DNA of 64,000 bases, taken from positions 62,001 through 126,000 of the forward strand of contig NZ_NKTX01000005.1 in assembly GCF_003207815.1 (NCBI RefSeq). The letters run 5' to 3'. Shown in pieces: positions 55,601-63,710 of the stretch; positions within the stretch are counted from its first letter, which is position 1, and the number at the start of each line of letters is the position of its first letter. The notes under the pieces were generated by a model. The model was not told the DNA's origin. It searched no databases and saw only the letters and a list, made by a program, of their open reading frames with translations. This stretch comes from Komagataeibacter oboediens. Lineage in GTDB: Bacteria; Pseudomonadota; Alphaproteobacteria; Acetobacterales; Acetobacteraceae. The position numbers and the translations under genes were made by a program.

Positions 55601-56158
55601 AAACAGGTCAAGGCGCACGGGTTCGCTGTCGCCTGCGGGGAAAATGTCAAAAATGCCGCCACGGGTCGCGAACTCGCCCTGGTCCATCACCGTGTCGGTA
55701 CGGTTGTAGCCATGCGCGATCAGCAGTTCCATCAGGAACGGCGCATCAAGGCTTTCACCCGTCTTGATGGTCATCGACTGCCCGGCAAAGGCGGCGCGTG
55801 GTGCGACACGCTGCACGATGCCCATCACCGTGGTCAGCACGATGCGGGGCGCCGTGGTCTTTTCCAGCAGACGGGTCAGCGTTGCCACCCGTTCCGCCAC
55901 GATGGCGGGATTGGGGGAAACACGGTCATACGGCAGGCAGTCCCAACCCGGAAAACGCAGGATTTCCGCCTTGGGTGCAATGAAGGCCAGCAGGTCCGCG
56001 ATGCGCGCCATGGAGGCATCATCGCGGCAGACATGCAGCACGGGGCCGTCATGTTCCCCTACCCTGCGCGCCAGCAGGAAAGCGTCATACCCATCCGGCA
56101 CGCCCCATACGGGAAGCGGTGCGCCGGGTGCGAGTGAGAAACCTGCCGTATCGTTCAT
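52676..56158 (-). CDS. mfd: Transcription-repair coupling factor Mfd
   Basis: Mfd removes RNA polymerase stalled at DNA lesions and recruits UvrA for strand-specific repair. The 1160-residue product has the UvrB-like N-terminal modules (DGPVLHVCRDDASMARI...), the CarD-type RNA polymerase interaction domain (AEGDLIVHQDYGIGRYDGLETI, about 490-560), and the RecG-like translocase. Its P-loop is GDVGFGKTEVALRAAF near residue 635. DEEQHFG, LSATPLPRTL and GRVGRGKQRGYAYL follow, then the C-terminal inhibitory domain (MCREAGVERLEAGPKGMVIQF). sdhE overlaps its start by 4 bp. No LexA box is visible upstream. Confidence 0.98.
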   Translation of the reverse strand: MNDTAGFSLAPGAPLPVWGVPDGYDAFLLARRVGEHDGPVLHVCRDDASMARIADLLAFIAPKAEILRFPGWDCLPYDRVSPNPAIVAERVATLTRLLEKTTAPRIVLTTVMGIVQRVAPRAAFAGQSMTIKTGESLDAPFLMELLIAHGYNRTDTVMDQGEFATRGGIFDIFPAGDSEPVRLDLFGDEVENIRRFDPGTQRSTAKIDSLTMRPVADFSLDPASISRFRTGWRDLFGPAAANDPLYQHISDGRRHAGMEHWLPLFHEQMETLVDYLPGVSISLANQAEEVLVTRLEMIADHYDARRQPTREGEVPYRPLPPHLMYLDRKGWDAMIAGHKAVVFMPFAQPDGAPGMDAGGRPGQMFAKTVTDGRENVFPMLHAKVEEWSQTGRRAYVTAWSRGSCERIGVLLREYRLPVQTFATWKDAQKLKPDTVGLLTLGLERGFVADNVAFVSEQDLLGERISRPPRRRKKADQFISEASEIAEGDLIVHQDYGIGRYDGLETIGVGTAPHDCLRLIYDGNEKLFLPVENIELLSRFGSDQAHVALDRLGGVSWQSRKAKMKQRIRDMAGELIRTAAARALREAPAITPEDGLWDEFCARFPFVETEDQSRAIADVLDDMASGRPMDRLVCGDVGFGKTEVALRAAFVAAMSGAQVAVVVPTTLLARQHYRTFSARFAGLPVKVAQLSRMVTGKEATAVRKGLADDTVNIVIGTHALLAKTVKFADLGLLIVDEEQHFGVAHKEKLKALREDVHVLTLSATPLPRTLQLALTGVREMSLIATPPTDRLAVRTFIMPFDSVVIREAIQRERFRGGQVFCVVPRIEDLDRMAARLHEIVPDARLVQAHGRLTPTELERVMTEFSDGKYDILLSTNIVESGLDMPAVNTLIIHRADMFGLGQLYQLRGRVGRGKQRGYAYLTWPQTHVLSAAAQKRLEVMQTLDTLGAGFTLASHDLDLRGAGNLLGDEQSGHIREVGIELYQQMLEDAVADLRTEKGRRRLQDRDWTPNIILGLPVLIPDTYVTDLPVRLGLYRRIAALANDAEVEAMEAELVDRFGTLPDEVRNLLDVVTLKRMCREAGVERLEAGPKGMVIQFRGNTFANPAGLVAWIAKQKEANVRLRPDHKLATIREMTNVQRITQARKVLTALVRLAQEETTIPA

Positions 56159-56466
56159 TTTCCGCCCCGGATCGCAGCAAGCCGCGCGGGATCGGTGGCA
56201 TCGGCCATGATTTCCTTCATCATGGGGGTATTGAGTTCGTCCGGCACCGGGCGACGGCCGCTCAGCCAGTCCGCAAGGTCGGCATCCGGCAGGTCCATCA
56301 CCGCTTCCAGCGCATCAAGCTGGGCTTCGGTCATGCCTTCCAGCCGGGGGGCGACAAAGCCCCCGATCAACACGTCGGTTTCGTGTGTGCCGCGATGTGT
56401 GGCGCGGTAATATATCTTGCGCCGTCGTGTATCGAGGCGCGAGAGATCAGGCGTTCTGGCTTCCAT
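56155..56466 (-). CDS. sdhE: FAD assembly factor SdhE (succinate dehydrogenase assembly factor 2)
   Basis: SdhE helps attach FAD covalently to the succinate dehydrogenase flavoprotein. The 103-residue product has RRRKIYYRATHRGTHETDVLIGGF, with the defining R-G-x-x-E motif at residues 25-29, then a helix-rich tail (LDALEAVMDLPDADLADWLSG). The ATG at 56466 gives the usual size; an upstream in-frame start at 56562 would overlap recG. It sits between recG (divergent) and mfd (4-bp overlap), the standard alphaproteobacterial order. Confidence 0.95.
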   Translation of the reverse strand: MEARTPDLSRLDTRRRKIYYRATHRGTHETDVLIGGFVAPRLEGMTEAQLDALEAVMDLPDADLADWLSGRRPVPDELNTPMMKEIMADATDPARLAAIRGGK

Positions 56467-56546
56467 TGCGTTCCACCCATGATGGTTGTGTTTTGTTCCG
56501 TAACGCAGGTGTCCTATAGCCGTCACGCGGGCATCTGTCAGCCCGC

Positions 56547-58718
56547 ATGACAAGCATGCCACCCCGCAGGATGAACCACCGCGTGTCCGATACCGCCTCC
56601 CCGTCCGTCAATTCCCTTCTTGCCCCGCTGCTTGCGGGCGTGGAGACGCTGAAGGGCGTGAAGCCCGCCACCGCCAGGCTTCTGGCGCGCGTGGCGGGTG
56701 GCGGCCGGGTGATCGACCTTCTGTTCCACCTGCCGGAATCGGCGGTGGACCGGCGGTATCGCCCCACCCTGCGGCAGGCCGGGCCGGGACGCGTGTGTAC
56801 CCTGCATGTCACGATTACGCGCGTTGTGCCGCCCGCACCCGGCGGTGGTCGGGGCAAGCGGCCGTGGCGGGTTGTCGTGACCGACGGCACGGCGGATGCG
56901 GACCTGGTGTTCTTTTCCCCCCATCAGGTCCGCAGGCTGGAAGCGGGACAGGAGATATGCGTGTCGGGCACGCTGGAACGCTTTGGCGACCGGCTGAACA
57001 TGGCCCACCCCGATTACGTGGTGCCTGCCGCCCGTATGGCTGAAATCCCGCTGCTGGACCCGGTATGGCCGCTGACGGCGGGGCTGTTCTCCAGTCAGGT
57101 GCGTGCTGCCGTGCGGGCGGCGTTCGATGTCTTTCCCCCCCTGCCCGAATGGCAGGACGCCAGTGTGCTGAAACAGCGCAGGTGGCCGGGGTTCGAGGCG
57201 GCGCTGCGCACGCTGCACCGCCCGTGTGACATGCCCGACCTGCTGGAAGGTGACGCGCTGGTGGCCGCGTCCGAACGTGCCCGTGCCCGCCTTGCCTGTG
57301 ATGACCTGCTGGCGCAGCAGGTATCCATGGCGCACGCGCGCAGGCTGAACCGGCTGCGGCCGGGGCGCGCGGTGGTGGGTGATGGCAGCCTGCGTCGCAT
57401 TGCCCTGTCGCGCTTCGGCCATGAACCCACTACGGCGCAGATCCGCACGCTGGCGGAAATCGATGCCGACCTTGCTGCCCCCCGGCAGATGACGCGTCTG
57501 CTGCAGGGGGATGTGGGCGCGGGCAAGACGCTGGTTGCACTGCTGGCCATGCTGGCGGCAGTGGAAGCGGGCCACCAGGCGGCCCTGATGGCGCCGACCG
57601 AAATACTGGCCCGCCAGCATCTGGCCACTTTCCGCAGACTGTCCCCCGTGCCGGTCGCGTTCCTTAGCGGCAGCGTGAAGGGCAAGGCCCGGCGTGAGGC
57701 GCTGGCCATGATCGCCGATGGCACGGCGCGGCTGGTGATCGGCACCCATGCGCTGTTTCAGGACAGCGTGGTGTTCCATGACCTTGCGCTGGCGGTCATT
57801 GATGAACAGCACCGTTTTGGCGTGGAGCAGCGCGCGATGCTGGGGGAAAAAGGCCCGCGCACGGATGTGCTGGTCATGACGGCCACCCCCATCCCGCGCA
57901 GCCTGCTGCTGACGCAGTGGGGGGACATGCTGGTCAGCCGGCTGGATGTGAAGCCCGCGGGGCGCAAGCCGGTGCGCACGTCGCTGCATGCGCTGTCTTC
58001 CATGGAGGACCTGCTGGCGGGGCTGGAGCGCGCGCTGGCGCGTGGGGCACGTATATTCTGGGTCTGCCCGCTGGTGAGCGAGAGCGAGACGAGCGACATC
58101 GCCGCCGCCGAGGCCCGCCACGCCGCCCTGTGCGCCCATTTTGGCGAGGGGGCCGTGGGGCTGGCGCACGGACAGCAGGACATTGCCGTGCGCGAACAGG
58201 CCATTGCCGATTTCGCGGCGGGAAAGACCCGTATCCTTGTGGCGACGACCGTGATCGAGGTTGGCGTGGACATACCCGATGCGACGGTCATGGTCATCGA
58301 GCACGCCGAACGTTTTGGCCTGGCGCAACTGCACCAGTTGCGCGGGCGCGTGGGGCGTGGGCAGGCGGAATCCTACTGTCTTCTGCTGCATGACACCGCA
58401 CTGGGACAGACCGCGCGGCGCAGGCTGGCCCTGCTGCGTGAGACGGAGGACGGGTTCCTGATCGCCGATGAGGATTTCCGCCTGCGCGGCGGCGGGGATC
58501 TGACGGGGCGGCGTCAGTCCGGACTGCCGGACCTGCGGCTGGCCAGTCCGCTGCATGTGGACATGCTGCTGCGGCTGGCAGCGCAGGATGCACGGCGGAT
58601 TGTCGATACCCCGCCGGCAGACGCCCCGCCCGCGCTGCGTGCGCGGCTGCCCGCCATCAGGTTGCTGCTTGAACTGTTTTCGCGGGCACAGGCGGTGCGG
58701 GCGATACGCGCGGGATAG
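56547..58718 (+). CDS. recG: ATP-dependent DNA helicase RecG
   Basis: RecG remodels stalled replication forks and branched recombination intermediates. The 723-residue product has an N-terminal wedge/OB domain (GVETLKGVKPATARLLARV ... LFHLPESAVDRRYRPTL ... VVVTDGTADADLVFF). The helicase core has the P-loop QGDVGAGKTLVALLAM near residue 321, Walker B AVIDEQHRFG, TATPIPRSLLLT and the QLHQLRGRVGRGQAESYC motif. Starts at 56547 and 56571 are both possible. It is divergent from sdhE. Its last 62 bp overlap the end of the convergent TetR gene. Confidence 0.97.
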   Translation: MTSMPPRRMNHRVSDTASPSVNSLLAPLLAGVETLKGVKPATARLLARVAGGGRVIDLLFHLPESAVDRRYRPTLRQAGPGRVCTLHVTITRVVPPAPGGGRGKRPWRVVVTDGTADADLVFFSPHQVRRLEAGQEICVSGTLERFGDRLNMAHPDYVVPAARMAEIPLLDPVWPLTAGLFSSQVRAAVRAAFDVFPPLPEWQDASVLKQRRWPGFEAALRTLHRPCDMPDLLEGDALVAASERARARLACDDLLAQQVSMAHARRLNRLRPGRAVVGDGSLRRIALSRFGHEPTTAQIRTLAEIDADLAAPRQMTRLLQGDVGAGKTLVALLAMLAAVEAGHQAALMAPTEILARQHLATFRRLSPVPVAFLSGSVKGKARREALAMIADGTARLVIGTHALFQDSVVFHDLALAVIDEQHRFGVEQRAMLGEKGPRTDVLVMTATPIPRSLLLTQWGDMLVSRLDVKPAGRKPVRTSLHALSSMEDLLAGLERALARGARIFWVCPLVSESETSDIAAAEARHAALCAHFGEGAVGLAHGQQDIAVREQAIADFAAGKTRILVATTVIEVGVDIPDATVMVIEHAERFGLAQLHQLRGRVGRGQAESYCLLLHDTALGQTARRRLALLRETEDGFLIADEDFRLRGGGDLTGRRQSGLPDLRLASPLHVDMLLRLAAQDARRIVDTPPADAPPALRARLPAIRLLLELFSRAQAVRAIRAG

Positions 58719-59376
58719 CGGGCGGCCTGATCCCCAGTTCGACTGCGGCCTGCGCAAGGTAGAAGGTGGCGTACAGGTCCAGCGCCTCTGGCGTCTGTTC
58801 CATACGGGCGCGCAGCACCGCGCCTTCCCACCCGATCCAGAAATAACGCGACAGCCGGGTGCAGGCCTGTTTCTGCGTGGTGGAGGGATGCGGGCCACAT
58901 GCCGCCAGCAGGCAGTCGGTCACGCGCTGTTCCCATCCCTCCAGAATCGTCAGGAGCATGTTGCGAAACGAATCGGGCAGCGTGTCGATTTCCTGCCCCA
59001 GGTTGCCAATCAGGCAGCCACGGCGGAAATTGTAGCGGATCATGCCCGCGCGGGCGTCGTGCATGAAGTTGAGCAGGCGCTGCAGCGGCGGCGCTGCAGC
59101 GTCCTTCAGCCACAGGTCCAGCTTGGTGTTGAAATACGTGGCATAGCTGTCAATCAGCACGTGCCCGAAATCTTCCTTACTGCTGAAGCAGTAGTAGAAC
59201 GACCCCTTGGAGATTCCGGTGGCGTTCAGCACGTCATCCACGCATGTGGAAGAAAATCCTTTTTCCGTCAGCAGTCCGACGCCCGCCCGTACCAGCATGG
59301 CCCGCGTGCCTTCGGGCGCACGGGCGATTTTGGGCGGGCGGCCACGACCTCGACGTGGGGGGGATGTATTGGACAT
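58657..59376 (-). CDS. TetR/AcrR family transcriptional regulator
   Basis: The 239-residue protein has a basic start (RRGRGRPPKIARA), then the TetR helix-turn-helix (about 27-75: MLVRAGVGLLTEKGFSSTCVDDVLNATGISKGSFYYCFSSKEDFGHVLIDSYA). A ligand domain follows with FRRGCLIGNLGQEI and EGAVLRARMEQTPEALDLY. That C-terminal pattern is like the AcuR-type (TetR_C_6) regulators that respond to small aldehydes or acrylate, which is tentative. Its target is unknown; no transporter or enzyme is adjacent, and the divergent gene is the cold-shock protein across 371 bp. The last 20 or so residues are read antisense to recG. Confidence 0.9.
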   Translation of the reverse strand: MSNTSPPRRGRGRPPKIARAPEGTRAMLVRAGVGLLTEKGFSSTCVDDVLNATGISKGSFYYCFSSKEDFGHVLIDSYATYFNTKLDLWLKDAAAPPLQRLLNFMHDARAGMIRYNFRRGCLIGNLGQEIDTLPDSFRNMLLTILEGWEQRVTDCLLAACGPHPSTTQKQACTRLSRYFWIGWEGAVLRARMEQTPEALDLYATFYLAQAAVELGIRPPAIPRVSPAPPVPAKTVQAAT

Positions 59377-59747
59377 GGATCGTTTTCTTACCTGTATGGG
59401 GGCATATGAATCAGGGTGTTGGTGCCGATAATGTGCGAATGCGAATGGAAATCAAGAATAATTCCTGAATTTAATCCGCATCTTTTTCACGACTTTTTGC
59501 ATCCCTGCCCCTCACAAACCGTTCACAGATGAAAATTCGTGTGGAAACCAACGGCGGGAATATGCTTTGGTGTTGTTGATGCCGATGCGATTTATGCTAG
59601 GATCACCGTAGGACAGAGGATGTTTTCCTGAGCCGCGCCGTCTAAACAACGGTCAACGACATACAGGCAGTCTCTATTCTGCAAACGTGCTTTCATTCGG
59701 TGATGCCCCACAGGGCAGCCACCACCTAGACCTCGGGATTACGACCG
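59377..59747 (+). other. Long non-coding region with the cold-shock gene leader
   Basis: 371 bp lie between the divergent TetR and cold-shock genes. The left half is AT-rich (59440-59560) and probably contains the TetR gene promoter on the minus strand. The right half, from about 59610, appears to be the transcribed 5' leader of the cold-shock gene. No open reading frame in it looks real. Confidence 0.55.
59576..59603 (+). promoter_or_regulatory. Candidate promoter of the cold-shock gene
   Basis: TTGATG (59576-59581) and TAGGAT (59598-59603) are 16 bp apart, a fair sigma-70-like pair. Transcription from about 59611 would give a leader of about 137 nt, a length typical of temperature-responsive csp mRNAs. 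Confidence 0.45.
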
Positions 59748-60431
59748 TTGAGAAGTAACAGGACCGACCGCAGCTCCCGCTCCCCGCGCCGCGGCGGGTT
59801 TGACGATGATTTCATGTCGTCGCCTTCATTTGGTGATCGCGGCGCTCCGCCGCCGCGCCGTTCCTTTGGTGGTGGAGGTGGTGGTCCCCAGATCGTCGCA
59901 TCCGGCCCGGAAATCAGCGCCACTGTAAAGTGGTTCAACAGCGAAAAGGGCTTCGGCTTTGTCGAGCTGTCGGACGGGTCGGGTGACGTGTTCCTGCACG
60001 CCAATGCCCTGAACCCCACCGGGCATGCGACAGTTGCGCCGGGTACCACGCTGGTGGTGCAGATCGGTCAGGGTCCCAAGGGCCGCCAGGTCGCAGGCGT
60101 GCTGTCCGTCGACGAAAGCACGGCGCAGCCCGAACGCCCCCGCAGCGGCGGCTTTGGCGCAGCGCCTGGCGCGCGCGGTGGCTTCTCGCGCTCCGGTCGT
60201 CCTGCCCCTGACCTGTCGCATGCGCAGGATATGCGCGGCACGGTCAAGTGGTACAACGCGACCAAGGGCTTCGGCTTCATTACGCCGGAAAACGGTGGCA
60301 AGGACATTTTCGTCCATGCTTCCGCGCTGGAACGCTCGGGCCTGTCCGGCCTGACGGAAGGCCAGACGGCGAACGTGCAGGTTGTCGAAGGCCAGAAAGG
60401 CCCCGAAGCAGCAGCGCTGTCGGTGGACTGA
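59748..60431 (+). CDS. Two-domain cold-shock (CSD) RNA-binding protein
   Basis: The 227-residue protein has a basic, Arg/Gly-rich N-terminus ending in a six-glycine run (residues 41-46). Two cold-shock domains follow, at about 56-121 and 162-226. Each has RNP1 (KGFGFVEL; KGFGFITP) and RNP2 (DVFLHANAL; DIFVHASAL). They are joined by a flexible Gly/Arg/Pro/Ser linker. Double-CSD proteins are common in Alphaproteobacteria and bind single-stranded RNA or DNA as chaperones. The listed start is TTG 59748; the first in-frame ATG is 59814 (MSSPSFGDRG) and could be the true start. It is monocistronic with a strong terminator. Confidence 0.92.
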   Translation: MRSNRTDRSSRSPRRGGFDDDFMSSPSFGDRGAPPPRRSFGGGGGGPQIVASGPEISATVKWFNSEKGFGFVELSDGSGDVFLHANALNPTGHATVAPGTTLVVQIGQGPKGRQVAGVLSVDESTAQPERPRSGGFGAAPGARGGFSRSGRPAPDLSHAQDMRGTVKWYNATKGFGFITPENGGKDIFVHASALERSGLSGLTEGQTANVQVVEGQKGPEAAALSVD

Positions 60432-60493
60432 TCCTCCCTGCCCTGTCCCATCCCGCCACATGGCGGGTGTGGGAATGGTAAACGGATAGAATG

Positions 60494-60532
60494 AAAACAG
60501 GGCCATCCCGGCTGGGGCGGCCCTGTTTTTTA
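60494..60532 (+). terminator. Intrinsic terminator of the cold-shock gene
   Basis: AAAACAGGGCC pairs with GGCCCTGTTTTT around a GC-rich loop, ending in a T6 run. A second hairpin lies just upstream at 60447-60473 (CCCATCCCGCC with GGCGGGTGTGGG). The convergent smpB gene may use the same A/T-flanked stem. Confidence 0.92.
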
Positions 60533-60599
60533 TTATGTGGTCCTGTCTGGGTGGGCGTGCCGGCCAACGACAGGCAAGCCCGAAGCGCGTGGGGACGGA

Positions 60600-61094
60600 T
60601 CAGTAATCGCCGCCCTTGTTACGGATCAGGCGGGCCTTGTCACGCTGCCAGTCGCGATCAGCTATGGCCTGTCGCTTGTCGGCTTTCTTGCGTCCCTCGC
60701 CCACGCCCAGCGTCAGCTTGGCCAGGCCACGGCTGTTGAAATGGATGTCCAGCGGCACAAGGGTCACGCCACTGCGGGCGACTTCCCCCAGCAGCTTGTC
60801 CACCTGTTTTTTGTGCAGAAGCAGCTTGCGTGGCGCACGTGGTTCAAACCGCGACAGCACACCGCCCTGATATTCGGGAATATAGCTGTTGATCAGCCAT
60901 ATCTCTCCATTTCGTTCACCGGCGTAGGCTTCGTTGATGGTGGCGCGGCCCATGCGCAGGCTTTTGACCTCGGGGCCCTTGAGCACAATCCCCGCTTCCA
61001 CCGTTTCCACAATGGTATAGTTGAAACGGCCCTTGCGGTTCTGGGCTGCGATCCCGGTCGAGATCATGCCGCTGCCCTTGTTCCTGGCTGCCAT
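60600..61094 (-). CDS. smpB: SsrA-binding protein SmpB
   Basis: SmpB binds tmRNA and brings it to stalled ribosomes for trans-translation. The 164-residue product has AAQNRKGRFNYTIVETVEAGIVLKGPEVKSLRMGRATINEAYAGERNGEIWLINSYIPEY and a basic tail, LGVGEGRKKADKRQAIADRDWQRDKARLIRNKG. The ATG at 61094 is the family start; an ATG at 61154 would extend into dapA. It is placed 4 bp after the dapA stop, a conserved alphaproteobacterial pair. The tmRNA gene itself is not in the window. Confidence 0.97.
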   Translation of the reverse strand: MAARNKGSGMISTGIAAQNRKGRFNYTIVETVEAGIVLKGPEVKSLRMGRATINEAYAGERNGEIWLINSYIPEYQGGVLSRFEPRAPRKLLLHKKQVDKLLGEVARSGVTLVPLDIHFNSRGLAKLTLGVGEGRKKADKRQAIADRDWQRDKARLIRNKGGDY

Positions 61095-61098
61095 GGGG

Positions 61099-61977
61099 TT
61101 AATCCAGCAGCCCGACGGCGGAGAGGGCATCCTTGACCTTCTGCCTGCTGGCATCGCTCAACGGGGCGAGTGGCAGACGGCATGTCTCCCCCATCAGGCC
61201 CAGAACGCTTGCGGCGAACTTGACCGGGACAGGGTTGCTTTCGCAGAACAGTGCGTCATGCAGCGGCAGCAGCCGGTCCTGCAGTTCCATCGCGTCCATC
61301 ACATGGCCGTCGTTCCAGCTCTGCTGCACCTGTGCGCATAGGGCGGGCGCCACATTGGCGGTCACGCTGATGCAGCCGTCGCCACCGGCGGCCAGGAAGG
61401 AAACGGCGGTGCCGTCCTCGCCCGAAATCTGGTTGAACGGCTTTTTCACCGCCCGGCGCACCAGCAGCGGACGCAGCAGGTTGGCAGTGGAATCCTTCAC
61501 GCCAATGATATTGGGGTGTTGCGCCAGACGCGCCATGGTCTCCACCGAAATGTCGATGACCGAGCGGCCGGGAATATTATACAGGATAAGCGGAATGCTG
61601 ATGGCATCCGCCACGGCCATGAAGTGGCGGTATACCCCTTCCTGCGTCGGTTTGTTGTAGTAAGGCGTTACCACCAGCACGCCCGATGCCCCGGCCTGCT
61701 GGGCCTGCTGGGCCATGGCGACGGCTTCCGCCGTGCTGTTGGACCCTGCGCCTGCAATGACGGGCACGCGCCCCGCCACGGATTTTATGGTGAATTCCAC
61801 CACCTTGGCATGTTCATCATGCGTCAGGGTCGGGCTTTCGCCCGTTGTGCCGACCGGAACCAGGGCGGATGCGCCCTGCTGGACCTGCCAGTCGATGAAT
61901 CGGCCCATGGAGGGCAGATCCAGCGATCCGTCCTCGTTCATGGGGGTAATAAGGGCGGTAATGGAACCCTTGAACAT
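61099..61977 (-). CDS. dapA: 4-hydroxy-tetrahydrodipicolinate synthase
   Basis: DapA condenses pyruvate with aspartate semialdehyde, the first step toward diaminopimelate and lysine. The 292-residue TIM barrel has the Schiff-base lysine K161 (IIGVKDSTANL), Tyr133 (LILYNIPGRS), the GTTGESPTL loop and VTPYYNKPTQEG. An AGGTGG ribosome binding site lies about 8 bp before the ATG at 61977; a GTG at 61989 is less likely. It precedes smpB by 4 bp. Together with lysC at 32 kb it gives two early lysine-pathway genes in the window. Confidence 0.97.
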   Translation of the reverse strand: MFKGSITALITPMNEDGSLDLPSMGRFIDWQVQQGASALVPVGTTGESPTLTHDEHAKVVEFTIKSVAGRVPVIAGAGSNSTAEAVAMAQQAQQAGASGVLVVTPYYNKPTQEGVYRHFMAVADAISIPLILYNIPGRSVIDISVETMARLAQHPNIIGVKDSTANLLRPLLVRRAVKKPFNQISGEDGTAVSFLAAGGDGCISVTANVAPALCAQVQQSWNDGHVMDAMELQDRLLPLHDALFCESNPVPVKFAASVLGLMGETCRLPLAPLSDASRQKVKDALSAVGLLD

Positions 61978-62096
61978 GGTTGTTTCCACCTGGATCCTGT
62001 GTCGTGGCTATGCGTGTGCCGGTGGGTCCGGCGCGTTGTTTCCTGTGGCCTGTCCCGGGCATGGGGCAGACCGGACCGTTATATAGACAATGGCAC

Positions 62097-62117
62097 GGCG
62101 GGCAAAACATGCCCGCC
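62097..62117 (-). terminator. Hairpin downstream of pheA
   Basis: GGCGGGC and GCCCGCC form a perfect 7-bp stem with loop AAAACAT, 14 bp past the pheA stop on the minus strand, and before dapA. On the minus strand the loop contains T4, but no T-tract follows the stem. Confidence 0.55.
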
Positions 62118-62130
62118 ATGTCCAGTCCCG

Positions 62131-62976
62131 TCAGGGTGTATGCCGGAAGGGCGATGCGGGATAGACGCCCAGGATCTCCTGCTGTTCCGAAAAGAACGAA
62201 AGTTCATCCAGCGCGCGGGCCAGCGGGGGGGCCTCGGGGTGGCCTTCCACGTCCATGAGGAACTGCGTGGCCGAAAACGATCCTTCCAGCATGTAGCTTT
62301 CCAGCCGTGTCATGTTCACGCCTGCCGTGGCCAGGCCGCCCAGCGCCTTGTACAGTGCGCCCGGCTGGTTGTTGACGCGGAACAGCAGCGTCGTCATGAA
62401 GCCCGGCCCGGCCGGTGGCAGCGTGTCGGGCCTGCGCGAGGCGATGTAGAAGCGCGTGGTATTATGGGCGGCGTCCTCCACATTGCGACGCAGGATTTCA
62501 AGGCCATTGAGCTCTGCAGCAAGCGACGACGCCACGGCCACATCTTCCTTGCGGCCCCATTTGCGCACCATTTCGGCAGCGCCCGCGGTATCGAATTCCA
62601 CCACCGGGTCCAGCCCCAGTTCACCAATGACGCCCCGAACCTGCGCCATGGCCACGGGATGGGTATGCACCCGCCGCGCATCCGCCAGCGTGCTGCCGGC
62701 TATGCCCAGCAGGCAGTGTTCCACGCGCTGGAAATGTTCTCCGACGATAAACAGTCCCGCTTCGGGCAGCAGCGCATGAATGTCGGGCACACGTCCCGCC
62801 AGGCTGTTTTCACATGCCAGCATGGCCAGTTCGGCCTGCCCGTCATGTACGGCGGCAATGGTCTGGGCAAAGGTCTGGCATGGCAGCGTGGTCCAGCCAG
62901 GCCGCGCCTGCCGGCAGGCCAGATCCGAATAGGCGCCCGGCCGTCCCTGAAAGGCGATGATGCGTTCGCCGCTCAT
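62131..62976 (-). CDS. pheA: Prephenate dehydratase
   Basis: PheA converts prephenate to phenylpyruvate for phenylalanine synthesis. The 281-residue monofunctional enzyme has AFQGRPGAYSDLA, LACENSLAGRV and the catalytic N172-T-T-R-F176. The C-terminal ACT domain (about 193-270) begins LLFRVNNQPGALYKAL. The ACT ESRP motif that usually takes part in phenylalanine binding reads ESYM here, a variant I associate with the alphaproteobacterial branch. There is no chorismate mutase domain. Its start overlaps the kdsB stop by 4 bp, an alphaproteobacterial arrangement (cytochrome c//kdsB-pheA). Confidence 0.96.
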   Translation of the reverse strand: MSGERIIAFQGRPGAYSDLACRQARPGWTTLPCQTFAQTIAAVHDGQAELAMLACENSLAGRVPDIHALLPEAGLFIVGEHFQRVEHCLLGIAGSTLADARRVHTHPVAMAQVRGVIGELGLDPVVEFDTAGAAEMVRKWGRKEDVAVASSLAAELNGLEILRRNVEDAAHNTTRFYIASRRPDTLPPAGPGFMTTLLFRVNNQPGALYKALGGLATAGVNMTRLESYMLEGSFSATQFLMDVEGHPEAPPLARALDELSFFSEQQEILGVYPASPFRHTP

Positions 62977-63710
62977 GCCATGTTCTCCAGTGTCGCCCGC
63001 GCGCGTTCAAGGTCTGCGGGTGTATCAACGCCAAAAGGTGCGGTAGTGATCCGCGCACACCCCATGGTCAGGCCCGCTTCCAGCGCGCGGAGCTGTTCAA
63101 GCTTTTCACGTTTTTCCAGACCGCTTTCCGGCAGACTGACAAAGCAGGCCAGTGCCGCGCGGCGGTAGGCGTATATGCCGATATGGTGCCATAGCGGCCC
63201 GTCCCCCCATGGAATGGGCAGGCGGGAAAAATACAGCGCGCGCGCCACCTGTGCATCTGGTGCGAAAGTGCAGGCGACCTTGACCACGGATTGCGCGGCG
63301 GCTTCCGCCCCATCGCGCACGGGGGCGACAAGGGTTGCGATGTCGGTTTGCGCATCCGCCAGCGGGCGCAGCACGTCACGCAGGTTCTGTGGGTCTACCC
63401 CCGGCAGGTCGCCCTGCAGGTTTATGACCGTGTCATGCAGTCCCTGCGGGTCCAGTTGCTGCAGGGCCTGCCATATGCGGTCGGACCCCGAGGGAAGCGC
63501 CGGGTCGGTCAGGACCGCCGTGCCGCCAGCGCGTTCCACCACATCGGCGATGTCACGGTCTGCCGTGGCCACGGCCACGGGGCCGATATCGGCTGCACGC
63601 GCGCGGTCAAGCACATGGACGATCATGGGACGGCCGGCAATGTCGGCAAGCGGTTTGCCCGGCAGCCGGGTCGAGGCCATCCGGGCCGGAATCAGGACAA
63701 TGGGGTTCAT
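62973..63710 (-). CDS. kdsB: 3-deoxy-manno-octulosonate cytidylyltransferase
   Basis: KdsB makes CMP-Kdo for the inner core of lipopolysaccharide. The 245-residue product has the nucleotidyltransferase start IVLIPARMASTRLPGKPLADIAGRPMI, LPSGSDRIWQAL, NLQGDLPGVDP (with the metal-binding Asp) and IPWGDGPLWHHIGIYAYRRAAL. The length is normal. It is the first gene of the kdsB-pheA pair and is divergent from a membrane cytochrome c gene across 138 bp. Confidence 0.97.
   Translation of the reverse strand: MNPIVLIPARMASTRLPGKPLADIAGRPMIVHVLDRARAADIGPVAVATADRDIADVVERAGGTAVLTDPALPSGSDRIWQALQQLDPQGLHDTVINLQGDLPGVDPQNLRDVLRPLADAQTDIATLVAPVRDGAEAAAQSVVKVACTFAPDAQVARALYFSRLPIPWGDGPLWHHIGIYAYRRAALACFVSLPESGLEKREKLEQLRALEAGLTMGCARITTAPFGVDTPADLERARATLENMA

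Noticed and set aside
56538-58898. A long open frame (about 786 codons) antisense to recG
   Set aside because: It lies wholly opposite a well-matched recG, its translation is rich in Arg/His/Gln/Pro with no known motif, and GC-rich third-position bias produces such antisense frames. recG motifs on the plus strand are decisive.
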